This document shows positions 1 through 5,654 of a DNA stretch of 6,406 nucleotides, piece by piece. The stretch is from Sulfuritalea sp. (GTDB lineage: Bacteria; Pseudomonadota; Gammaproteobacteria; Burkholderiales; Rhodocyclaceae), in NCBI GenBank assembly GCA_022843505.1, contig JALHNN010000161.1:1-6406 (forward strand). The letters are read 5' to 3'. How positions within the stretch are numbered: the stretch's first letter is position 1; each line of letters opens with the position of its first letter. The notes beneath the pieces were generated by a model, which was not told the DNA's origin, searched no databases, and was given only the letters and a program-made list of their open reading frames with translations. Position numbers and translations under genes: made by a program.

Positions 1-2
1 CC

Positions 3-485
3 CAGGAAAAGGGCCGTTTCGCCGGCTACGGCCTTGGCTTCCTGTCGTGGAACTGGCTGCCGCTGCTGCCGATGTTCGTGGTGTACCTGATCTCGGGCGT
101 GGCCGAAACCAATCGCGCGCCCTTCGACGTCGTCGAGGGTGAATCGGAAATCGTTGCCGGCCACATGGTCGAGTACTCGGGCATGGCCTTCGCGATGTTC
201 TTCCTCGCCGAATACGCCAACATGATCCTGATCTCGGCGATGACCTCGATCTTCTTCCTCGGCGGCTGGCTGTCGCCGGTCGGTTTCATCCCGGACGGCT
301 TCCACTGGATGGCGGCGAAGATGGCGGCGATCCTGTTCTTCTTCCTCTGGATCCGCGCCACCTTCCCGCGCTACCGCTACGACCAGCTGATGCGCCTGGG
401 CTGGAAGGTGTTCGTGCCGCTGACGCTGGTCTGGATCCTCGTCGTCGGCGTCTGGATGATGTCGCCGCTGTCGATCTGGAAGTAG
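3..485 (+). CDS. nuoH: NADH-quinone oxidoreductase subunit H (NuoH), 3' part
   Basis: NuoH is the ND1-type membrane subunit that, with NuoB and NuoD, forms the quinone-binding chamber of complex I and couples quinone reduction to the proton channels. The reading frame is open from base 3 and ends at TAG 483-485, giving 160 residues; the N-terminal half lies outside the window, since the family is usually about 325-350 residues long. The visible part holds the conserved acidic loop, AETNRAPFDVVEGESEIVAG at residues 34-53 of the fragment, followed by HMVEYSGM at 54-61. This glutamate-rich loop faces the quinone cavity and is diagnostic for the subunit. About four hydrophobic helices are visible, near fragment residues 20-36, 59-88, 102-120 and 133-155. 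It is followed after 17 bases by nuoI, the standard order. The ATG at 72 is an internal methionine, not the start. Identity is certain; only the start is unseen. Confidence 0.97.
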   Translation, partial: QEKGRFAGYGLGFLSWNWLPLLPMFVVYLISGVAETNRAPFDVVEGESEIVAGHMVEYSGMAFAMFFLAEYANMILISAMTSIFFLGGWLSPVGFIPDGFHWMAAKMAAILFFFLWIRATFPRYRYDQLMRLGWKVFVPLTLVWILVVGVWMMSPLSIWK

Positions 486-489
486 GGCC

Positions 490-496
490 GGGAGAG
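490..496 (+). promoter_or_regulatory. Ribosome binding site of nuoI
   Basis: The purine run GGGAGAG lies in the 17-base nuoH-nuoI gap and ends 6 bases before the ATG at 503. It fits a Shine-Dalgarno site and supports that start. It is clearly better than what precedes nuoJ, nuoM or nuoN. Confidence 0.75.
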
Positions 497-502
497 ACCA
501 CC

Positions 503-988
503 ATGGGTGCAAAAGACTTCATCGGCAGCCTGTTCCTCAAGGAACTCTTCAAGGGCATGGCAGTGACCGGGCGCTACATGTTCGCGCGCAAGATCACCGT
601 CCAGTACCCGGAAGAGAAGACACCGCAGAGCAACCGTTTCCGCGGCTTGCACGCGCTGCGCCGCTATCCCAACGGCGAAGAGCGCTGCATCGCCTGCAAG
701 CTGTGCGAGGCCGTCTGCCCGGCGCTGGCGATCACCATCGAGTCCGCCGAACGCGACGACGGCAGCCGACGTACCACGCGCTACGACATCGACCTGACCA
801 AGTGCATCTTCTGCGGCTTCTGCGAGGAAGCCTGCCCGGTCGACGCCATCGTCCAGACCCGCATTTTCGAATACCACGGCGAGGCTCGCGGCGATCTTTA
901 TTACACCAAGCAGATGCTGCTGGCCGTGGGTGACAAGAACGAAGCCCAGATCGCCGCCGATCGCGCGCAGGATGCGCCCTACAGATGA
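503..988 (+). CDS. nuoI: NADH-quinone oxidoreductase subunit I (NuoI), 2x[4Fe-4S] ferredoxin-like
   Basis: NuoI is the TYKY-type subunit that carries clusters N6a and N6b, passing electrons from the peripheral-arm chain towards NuoB (N2) and quinone. The 161-residue product matches the short form common in alpha- and betaproteobacteria. Two ferredoxin motifs are complete: CIACKLCEAVCP with cysteines 62, 65, 68 and 72, and CIFCGFCEEACPVDAI with cysteines 101, 104, 107 and 111. An N-terminal amphipathic segment (about residues 5-28, FIGSLFLKELFKGMAVTGRY) fits the surface helix that anchors the subunit on the membrane arm. The GLHALRRYPNGEERCIACKL stretch before the first motif is typical of the family. 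The start at 503 has a good ribosome binding site and gives the normal N-terminus. The gene ends at TGA 986-988 and is followed by an unusual 126-base spacer before nuoJ. No key residue is missing. Confidence 0.98.
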   Translation: MGAKDFIGSLFLKELFKGMAVTGRYMFARKITVQYPEEKTPQSNRFRGLHALRRYPNGEERCIACKLCEAVCPALAITIESAERDDGSRRTTRYDIDLTKCIFCGFCEEACPVDAIVQTRIFEYHGEARGDLYYTKQMLLAVGDKNEAQIAADRAQDAPYR

Positions 989-1004
989 AAAAGCGAATTG
1001 AACG

Positions 1005-1027
1005 CCCCCACCCCCCAGCCCCCGCCC
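1005..1027 (-). other. G-quadruplex-forming motif on the minus strand
   Basis: On the + strand there are four C-runs: 1005-1009 (5), 1011-1016 (6), 1019-1023 (5) and 1025-1027 (3), separated by A, AG and G. The minus strand therefore reads as four G-runs of at least three with loops of 1, 2 and 1 bases, which satisfies the usual G3+N1-7 quadruplex rule with very short loops. The minus strand is the template for nuo transcription. Whether it folds in the cell is not shown by sequence alone, and it overlaps the palindrome at 1018-1037, so the structures would compete. Confidence 0.6.
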
Positions 1028-1037
1028 GGGCGGGGGC
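1018..1037. repeat. Perfect 20-base GC-only palindrome
   Basis: GCCCCCGCCC (1018-1027) is followed immediately by its exact reverse complement GGGCGGGGGC (1028-1037). In RNA this would fold as about eight G-C pairs with a four-base CCGG loop, a very stable stem. It is followed by GACTGCC, not by a T-run, so it is not a canonical intrinsic terminator. It could slow transcription, protect upstream mRNA from 3' decay, or simply be the core of a repeat element. Confidence 0.8.
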
Positions 1038-1114
1038 GACTGCCAGCTCGCTGCGCGAGGTTGTAACGGGGTACTCCGTTCATCGCGTCGAGCGCATTTC
1101 ACCTTAGTCAGGCC

Positions 1115-1741
1115 ATGGAATTCAAGACCCTACTCTTCTACCTCTTCTCGACCGTCACGGTCATCGCCGCACTGCGCGTGATCACGGCGAAGAATCCGGT
1201 GCATGCCGTGCTGTTCCTAGTGCTGGCCTTCTTCAACGTCGCCGGCCTGTGGATGCTGCTGCAGGCAGAGTTCCTCTCGCTGGCCCTGATCATGGTGTAC
1301 GTCGGCGCGGTGATGGTGCTGTTCCTCTTCGTGGTGATGATGCTCGACATCAACATCGAGCGCGTCCGCGCCGGCTTCTGGAGCAACCTGCCGCTGGGCA
1401 TCTTCGTCGGCGGCCTGCTCGCCGCGGAAATGGCCGTGGTGCTCTCGGGCAAGTATTTCGGCCTGGCCAGCCTGCCGCCGCAGAACCTGCCCGCCAACTA
1501 CAGCAACACCAAGGAACTGGCACGGGTGCTGTTCACCGACTATGCCTACCCCTTCGAAATCGCCTCCGTAATCCTGCTGGTGGCGATCATCGTCGCCGTC
1601 ATGCTCACCCTGCGCCGGCGCAAGGACAACAAGGCCATGCATTCCTCCGACCAGATCGCGGTCAAGGCCAAGGATCGCATGCGCATCGTCAAGATGGCGC
1701 CCGAGGTCGAACTGCCCTCCAGCCAGGGAGACAAGGCATGA
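1115..1741 (+). CDS. nuoJ: NADH-quinone oxidoreductase subunit J (NuoJ)
   Basis: NuoJ is the ND6-type membrane subunit next to the quinone-chamber end of the proton path; its third helix undergoes a pi-bulge/alpha transition linked to coupling. The 208-residue product has about five membrane helices. The most conserved part, QAEFLSLALIMVYVGAVMVL (residues 50-69) followed by FLFVVMML, is the TM3 region with Tyr62 and Gly64. The last helix lies near 147-165, followed by a highly charged tail (RRRKDNK from 167, to 208) that is longer than in the roughly 184-residue E. coli protein. ATG 1115 is the most upstream possible start: the frame has a TAA at 1064-1066 and no other start codon between. 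The upstream Shine-Dalgarno is poor (only CAGG 1109-1112, 2 bases from ATG). The gene overlaps nuoK by ATGA at 1738-1741, which suggests coupled translation. Confidence 0.97.
   Translation: MEFKTLLFYLFSTVTVIAALRVITAKNPVHAVLFLVLAFFNVAGLWMLLQAEFLSLALIMVYVGAVMVLFLFVVMMLDINIERVRAGFWSNLPLGIFVGGLLAAEMAVVLSGKYFGLASLPPQNLPANYSNTKELARVLFTDYAYPFEIASVILLVAIIVAVMLTLRRRKDNKAMHSSDQIAVKAKDRMRIVKMAPEVELPSSQGDKA
1725..1730 (+). promoter_or_regulatory. Ribosome binding site of nuoK, inside nuoJ
   Basis: AGGGAG near the 3' end of nuoJ lies 7 bases before the nuoK ATG at 1738. Together with the ATGA stop/start overlap it fixes the nuoK start at 1738 rather than at any codon further in. Confidence 0.75.
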
Positions 1742-2043
1742 TTCCGCTGTCGCACTACCTGATACTCGCGGCGATTCTCTTCGTCATCAGCGTGATCGGC
1801 ATCTTCCTCAACCGGAAGAACCTGATCGTGCTGCTGATGGCCATCGAACTGATGCTGCTGGCGGTGAATCTCAACTTCGTCGCCTTTTCGCACTATCTCA
1901 ACGATCTCTCCGGCCAGTTGTTCGTGTTCTTCATCCTGGTCGTCGCTGCCGCAGAATCCGCCATCGGCCTCGCCATCCTGGTGGTGCTGTTCCGCAACCT
2001 GTCCTCGATCGAAGTCGAAGACCTCGACAGCCTGAAGGGCTAG
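1738..2043 (+). CDS. nuoK: NADH-quinone oxidoreductase subunit K (NuoK)
   Basis: NuoK is the small ND4L/MrpC-like membrane subunit whose buried carboxylates form part of the proton path between the quinone end and the antiporter-like subunits. The product is 101 residues, close to the roughly 100 residues usual for the family, with three membrane helices near residues 5-24, 29-50 and 60-85. The two functional glutamates are present: Glu37 in VLLMAIELML and Glu73 in VVAAAESAIGLAI, corresponding to E. coli Glu36 and Glu72. The NRKNLIVLL loop and the VNLNF motif (43-47) are also characteristic. The start overlaps the nuoJ stop (ATGA) and has a good ribosome binding site in nuoJ. nuoL begins 3 bases after the stop, so nuoJ, nuoK and nuoL are probably translationally coupled, which would help keep the membrane subunits in balance. 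The acidic tail (IEVEDLDSLKG) is unremarkable. Confidence 0.98.
   Translation: MIPLSHYLILAAILFVISVIGIFLNRKNLIVLLMAIELMLLAVNLNFVAFSHYLNDLSGQLFVFFILVVAAAESAIGLAILVVLFRNLSSIEVEDLDSLKG
2034..2039 (+). promoter_or_regulatory. Ribosome binding site of nuoL, inside nuoK
   Basis: GAAGGG at the extreme 3' end of nuoK lies 7 bases before the nuoL ATG at 2047. It supports that start and coupling between nuoK termination and nuoL initiation. Confidence 0.7.
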
Positions 2044-2046
2044 GGC

Positions 2047-4101
2047 ATGAAGACCATCTACCTTCTCGTACCCCTCGCGCCGCTGGTCGGCGCCATCCTC
2101 GCCGGCTTTTGCGGCGGCCTGCTCGGCCGCACCGGCGCGCACCTGGTCACCATCGCCGGCGTCGCCCTGTCCTTCATCCTTTCCGTGATCATCTTCCAGG
2201 ATGTCCAGGCCGGGCACACGTTCAACGGCGCCGTGTACACCTGGATGGAATCGGGCGGCCTCAAGCTCGAGATCGGTTTCATGATCGACCAGCTTACCGT
2301 CCTCATGATGCTGGTGGTGACCTTCGTTTCACTGATGGTGCATATCTACACCATCGGCTACATGGCACATGACGAGGACAACTGGCCCGAGGGCAGCAAG
2401 GCCGGGACCCACAGCTACCAGCGCTTCTTCAGCTATATCTCGCTGTTCACCTTCTCGATGCTGATGCTGGTGATGAGCAACAACTTCGTCCAGCTCTTCT
2501 TCGGCTGGGAGGCGGTGGGCCTGGTGTCCTACCTGCTGATCGGCTTCTGGTCGGTGCGCGAAACCGCGATCTACGCCAACCTCAAGGCCTTCCTGGTCAA
2601 CCGCGTCGGCGATTTCGGCTTCCTGCTCGGCATCGGCCTGGTTGCCGCCTACGCCGGCAGCCTCGACTACGTCACCGTCTTCGGCAAGGCCAAGGAACTG
2701 GCGACGATGACCGAGGCTGTCACCGGATGGCCACTGATCACGGCGATCTGCATCTGCCTGTTCATCGGCGCGATGGGCAAGTCGGCGCAGTTTCCGCTGC
2801 ACGTCTGGCTGCCCGACTCGATGGAAGGCCCGACCCCGATCTCCGCCCTGATCCATGCGGCGACCATGGTCACCGCCGGCATCTTCATGGTGTCGCGCAT
2901 GTCGCCGCTGTTCGAACTGTCCGACACCGCGCTGTCCTTCGTCATCGTCATCGGCGGCATCACCACCCTGTTCATGGCGCTGATCGCCATCGTCCAGACC
3001 GACGTCAAGCGCGTCGTCGCCTACTCGACGCTCTCGCAGCTCGGCTACATGACCATGGCGCTGGGCGCCTCGGCGTACTCGGTGGCGATTTTCCACCTGA
3101 TGACCCATGCCTTTTTCAAGGCCGTGCTCTTCCTCGGCGCCGGTTCGGTCATCATCGCCATGCACCACGAGCAGGACATGCGCAAGATGGGCGGCCTGAA
3201 GAAGTACATGCCGATCACCTACGCGACGATGCTGATCGGCGCCATCGCCAACGCCGGTCTGCCGCCCTTCGCCGGCTTCTTCTCCAAGGACTCGATCATC
3301 GAGGCGGTGCATTTCTCCCAGGTTCCCTTCGCCGGCTTCGCCTACGTCTGCGCCCTGGCGGCGGTATTCGTCGGCGGCCTGTACTCCTTCCGCCTGATCT
3401 TCTTCACCTTCCACGGCGAAGAACGCTTCCGCCACGCCGCGGACAACCATGGCGGCCATGGCCACGACGCACACCACGATGCCCATGACGAACATGGCCA
3501 CCACGGCCCGGTCGAGCCCCACGAATCGCCCAAGGTCGTCACCGTGCCGCTGCTGCTGCTGGCGATACCCGCGATCGGCTCCGGCTGGCTGATCGGCACC
3601 ATCCTCTACGGCAACTGGTTCGGCGACGCGATCGTCGTCTCCGACGCGCACAAGGGCATGGCCACCATGGCGGCACAGTTCCACGGGATTTTCGGCATGA
3701 TGCTGCACGGCATGATGACCCTGCCGTTCTGGCTGGCGCTGGCGGGTGCCGCCACGGCGTGGTTCCTGTACATCAAGCGCCCCGACCTGCCCGCGGTGAT
3801 CAAGCAGAAGCTTGCCTTCCCGGCCATGATCCTCGAAGAGAAATACGGCTTCGACCGCTTCAACGACTGGTTCTTCGCTGGCGGCGCGCGCGGCCTCGGC
3901 CGCGGCCTGTGGAAGGGCGGCGACCAGGTGCTGATCGACGGCGTCATGGTGAACGGTTCGGCCGGCGCGGTGGGCTGGTTCGCCGGGCTCACCGCCCTGA
4001 TCCAGTCCGGACGCATCTACCAATACGCATTTTTCATCATCATCGGTGCCGTAGCTCTGTTGGGTTATGCGTGGTTGACGGTCTTCAGCCGAGTTCTTTG
4101 A
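2047..4101 (+). CDS. nuoL: NADH-quinone oxidoreductase subunit L (NuoL), distal proton-pumping subunit
   Basis: NuoL is the ND5/MrpA-like antiporter subunit at the far tip of the membrane arm, with a long lateral helix running back along the arm. The product is 684 residues, longer than the 613 of E. coli. Proton-path residues are in place: Glu155 in FFGWEAVGL (TM5), Asp189 in NRVGDF, Lys245 in GAMGKSAQFPLHVWLPDSM (TM7), His270 in SALIHAATM, His350 and His354 with Lys358 in IFHLMTHAFFKAV, and Lys414 in FFSKDSI. These correspond to E. coli Glu144, Asp178, Lys229, His254, His334, His338, Lys342 and about Lys399, matched from memory. The C-terminal part (about 575-684) fits the lateral helix and last membrane helix. 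Extra length relative to E. coli comes partly from a loop insert near 107-124 and a histidine-rich loop at 463-493. It begins 3 bases after nuoK. Confidence 0.98.
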   Translation: MKTIYLLVPLAPLVGAILAGFCGGLLGRTGAHLVTIAGVALSFILSVIIFQDVQAGHTFNGAVYTWMESGGLKLEIGFMIDQLTVLMMLVVTFVSLMVHIYTIGYMAHDEDNWPEGSKAGTHSYQRFFSYISLFTFSMLMLVMSNNFVQLFFGWEAVGLVSYLLIGFWSVRETAIYANLKAFLVNRVGDFGFLLGIGLVAAYAGSLDYVTVFGKAKELATMTEAVTGWPLITAICICLFIGAMGKSAQFPLHVWLPDSMEGPTPISALIHAATMVTAGIFMVSRMSPLFELSDTALSFVIVIGGITTLFMALIAIVQTDVKRVVAYSTLSQLGYMTMALGASAYSVAIFHLMTHAFFKAVLFLGAGSVIIAMHHEQDMRKMGGLKKYMPITYATMLIGAIANAGLPPFAGFFSKDSIIEAVHFSQVPFAGFAYVCALAAVFVGGLYSFRLIFFTFHGEERFRHAADNHGGHGHDAHHDAHDEHGHHGPVEPHESPKVVTVPLLLLAIPAIGSGWLIGTILYGNWFGDAIVVSDAHKGMATMAAQFHGIFGMMLHGMMTLPFWLALAGAATAWFLYIKRPDLPAVIKQKLAFPAMILEEKYGFDRFNDWFFAGGARGLGRGLWKGGDQVLIDGVMVNGSAGAVGWFAGLTALIQSGRIYQYAFFIIIGAVALLGYAWLTVFSRVL
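3433..3528 (+). other. Histidine-rich loop of NuoL
   Basis: Residues 463-494 of NuoL contain 11 histidines (463, 468, 471, 473, 476, 477, 480, 483, 485, 486 and 492), mixed with Gly, Asp, Ala and Glu. The stretch sits between the helix ending FRLIFFTFHGEE and the one starting VVTVPLLLLAIP, so it is a soluble inter-helix loop. The region is short and not histidine-rich in E. coli NuoL. Similar loops occur in betaproteobacterial NuoL proteins as far as I recall. Metal binding is possible but not shown. Confidence 0.85.
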
Positions 4102-4125
4102 CGCGGCTGCCAGGTAATCATTGAT

Positions 4126-5601
4126 ATGAACGCAAGCTTACTGAGTCTCGCCATCTGGGTTCCGATAATTGGCGCACTGCCCGTGTTCTGGGCCGGCTCC
4201 GATCGCCGCTGCCTGGTGCGCTGGCTGGCGCTGGCCGTCGCCGTCGCCGGTTTCCTGGTCACCATCCCGCTCTACACCGGCTTCGACCCAAAGCTGGCCG
4301 GCATGCAGTTCGTCGAACAGCTGCCGTGGATACCGCGCTTCAACGTGCAGTACTACCTCGGGGTGGACGGCATTTCCATGCCCTTCATCCTGCTCAACGC
4401 CTTCATCACCGTGATGGTGGTGCTGGCCGGCTGGGACGTGATCGAGGAAAAGCAGGCCCAGTACATGGGTGCCTTCCTGGTCATGTCCGGTCTGATGAAC
4501 GGCATCTTCAGCGCGCTCGACGGCGTCCTGTTCTACGTCTTCTTCGAAGCCTCGCTGATCCCGATGTACATCATCATCGGCGTCTGGGGCGGCCCCAACC
4601 GCGTGTATGCGGCGATCAAGTTCTTCCTCTACACGCTGCTCGGCTCGCTGCTGATGCTGGTCGCGCTGCTCTGGCTGTTCCTCGCCGCCGGCGGCAGCTT
4701 CAACATCCTCGACTGGCACCAGCTGCAGATCGGCATGAAACCGCAGATCCTGATCTTCATCGCCTTCCTGGTGTCCTTCGCCGTCAAGGTGCCGATGTGG
4801 CCGGTGCATACCTGGTTGCCGGATGCCCACGTCGAGGCCCCCACGGGCGGCTCGGTGGTGCTGGCGGCGATCGCCCTTAAGCTCGGCGCCTACGGTTTCG
4901 TCCGGTTCTCGCTGCCCATCGTGCCCGACGCCGCGCACTACATGGCGCCGTTCATGATCACCCTGTCGCTGATCGCGGTGGTCTACATCGGCTTCGTCGC
5001 CCTGGTGCAGACCGACATGAAGAAGCTGATCGCCTATTCGTCGATTTCGCACATGGGCTTCGTCACCCTCGGCTTCTTCATCTTCAACCAGCTCGGCGTC
5101 GAGGGCGCGCTGGTGCAGATGATTTCCCACGGCTTCATCTCCGCCGCCATGTTCCTCTGCGTCGGCGTCATGTACGACCGCGTGCATTCGCGCCAGATCG
5201 CCGACTACGGCGGCGTGGTGCACACCATGCCGAAGTTCGCCGCGCTGTTCGTCTTCTTCGCCATGGCCAACTCCGGCCTGCCCGCCACCTCCGGCTTCGT
5301 CGGCGAGTTCATGGTCATCCTCGGCGCCATCAAGGCCAACTTCTGGCTCGGCTTCCTCGCCGCCACCACCCTGATCCTCGGCGCCGCCTACACGCTGTGG
5401 ATGATCAAGCGCGTGGTCTACGGCCCGGTGGGCAACCACCATGTCGCCGAGATGCAGGACATCAACGGCCGCGAGTTCCTGTTCCTTGGCATTCTCGCGC
5501 TCAGCGTGCTGGCCATGGGCCTCTACCCCTTCCCCTTCACCGAGGTGATGCACGCTTCGGTGGATAACCTGCTCAAGCACGTCGCGGTGAGCAAGCTGTG
5601 A
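4126..5601 (+). CDS. nuoM: NADH-quinone oxidoreductase subunit M (NuoM), proton-pumping subunit
   Basis: NuoM is the ND4/MrpD-like antiporter subunit between NuoN and NuoL in the membrane arm. The 491-residue product is close to the family's usual length (E. coli about 509). Key residues are all present: Glu141 in FYVFFEASLIPMYI (TM5), Lys221 in FAVKVPMWPVHTWLPDAHVE (TM7), Lys252 in LKLGAYGF (TM8) and Glu394 in GFVGEFMV (TM12), matching E. coli Glu144, Lys234, Lys265 and Glu407. The constant offset of 13 for the last three shows no internal insertions across that region. Hydrophobic helices run through nearly the whole chain. It follows nuoL by 24 bases, which hold only a weak, distant Shine-Dalgarno-like CAGG (4111-4114, 11 bases from ATG). 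The first 16 or so codons use more A/T-ending codons than the rest, which probably keeps the start region unfolded. The gene ends at TGA 5599-5601. Confidence 0.98.
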   Translation: MNASLLSLAIWVPIIGALPVFWAGSDRRCLVRWLALAVAVAGFLVTIPLYTGFDPKLAGMQFVEQLPWIPRFNVQYYLGVDGISMPFILLNAFITVMVVLAGWDVIEEKQAQYMGAFLVMSGLMNGIFSALDGVLFYVFFEASLIPMYIIIGVWGGPNRVYAAIKFFLYTLLGSLLMLVALLWLFLAAGGSFNILDWHQLQIGMKPQILIFIAFLVSFAVKVPMWPVHTWLPDAHVEAPTGGSVVLAAIALKLGAYGFVRFSLPIVPDAAHYMAPFMITLSLIAVVYIGFVALVQTDMKKLIAYSSISHMGFVTLGFFIFNQLGVEGALVQMISHGFISAAMFLCVGVMYDRVHSRQIADYGGVVHTMPKFAALFVFFAMANSGLPATSGFVGEFMVILGAIKANFWLGFLAATTLILGAAYTLWMIKRVVYGPVGNHHVAEMQDINGREFLFLGILALSVLAMGLYPFPFTEVMHASVDNLLKHVAVSKL

Positions 5602-5654
5602 TGAACGCCAATGCGCGGCACACGACGCGAAAGATACGAGTGAAGCGATGCTGA
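5601..5654 (+). other. Tiny 17-codon reading frame bridging nuoM and nuoN (speculative)
   Basis: The nuoM stop is followed without a gap by an overlapping ATG (TGATGA, ATG at 5601-5603). It opens a 17-residue frame, MNANARHTTRKIRVKRC, whose TGA (5652-5654) lies just past the nuoN ATG at 5648. The peptide is strongly basic and resembles no family I know. It could be chance, or a translational relay carrying ribosomes across the 46-base gap to nuoN, whose own ribosome binding site is weak. I list it as a possibility, not as an established gene. Confidence 0.2.

Larger units (their letters stand above)
989..1114 (+). repeat. Structured nuoI-nuoJ spacer, candidate dispersed intergenic repeat
   Basis: This is the only long non-coding gap in an otherwise tightly packed operon. 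I see no gene in it. In order it holds a C-rich tract (1005-1027), a perfect 20-base palindrome (1018-1037), a small hairpin with arms CTCGC 1047-1051 and GCGAG 1055-1059 (loop TGC), and a second with arms AACGG 1065-1069 and CCGTT 1076-1080. The dense series of inverted repeats, and a C-rich/G-rich head like those often found between genes in GC-rich Proteobacteria, suggest a REP-like or otherwise mobile intergenic element. That is inference: only one copy is in the window, no target-site duplication is obvious, and strand is arbitrary. It could instead be an operon-specific RNA processing or attenuation element. Confidence 0.5.

Noticed and set aside
1018..1060. Intrinsic transcription terminator after nuoI
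   Set aside because: The stem is strong, but GACTGCC follows instead of a T-run, and the operon continues on the same strand with essential subunits.
377..1102. Antisense open frame across nuoI and the spacer
   Set aside because: It covers the nuoI gene and reads through the palindrome (SPPPGRGLGGGG), which is typical of repeat elements read as protein. No domain is seen.
1249..1737. Upstream extension of the nuoK frame inside nuoJ, which could be taken as a nuoJ-nuoK alternative or fusion
   Set aside because: The extension is low-complexity Arg/Gly/Ala-rich sequence, whereas 1738 starts a full-length normal NuoK with a good ribosome binding site and ATGA overlap.
3450..3500. Tandem repeat array in the CAT/CAC-rich part of nuoL
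   Set aside because: Histidine and glycine codons recur but there is no constant repeat unit. It is a compositional bias of a coding loop.
2329..4023. Long open frame (564 codons) antisense to nuoL
   Set aside because: It runs over a certain gene. Its composition is rich in Asp, Glu, His, Gln, Arg and Gly with no recognisable domain, as expected for the complement of a GC-rich membrane-protein gene.
4075..4126. Internal sigma70 promoter for nuoM based on two TTGACG boxes (4075-4080 and 4098-4103)
   Set aside because: No convincing -10 box at 16-18 bases from either. The best match (near 4121-4127) overlaps the nuoM ATG, so transcripts would lack the start.
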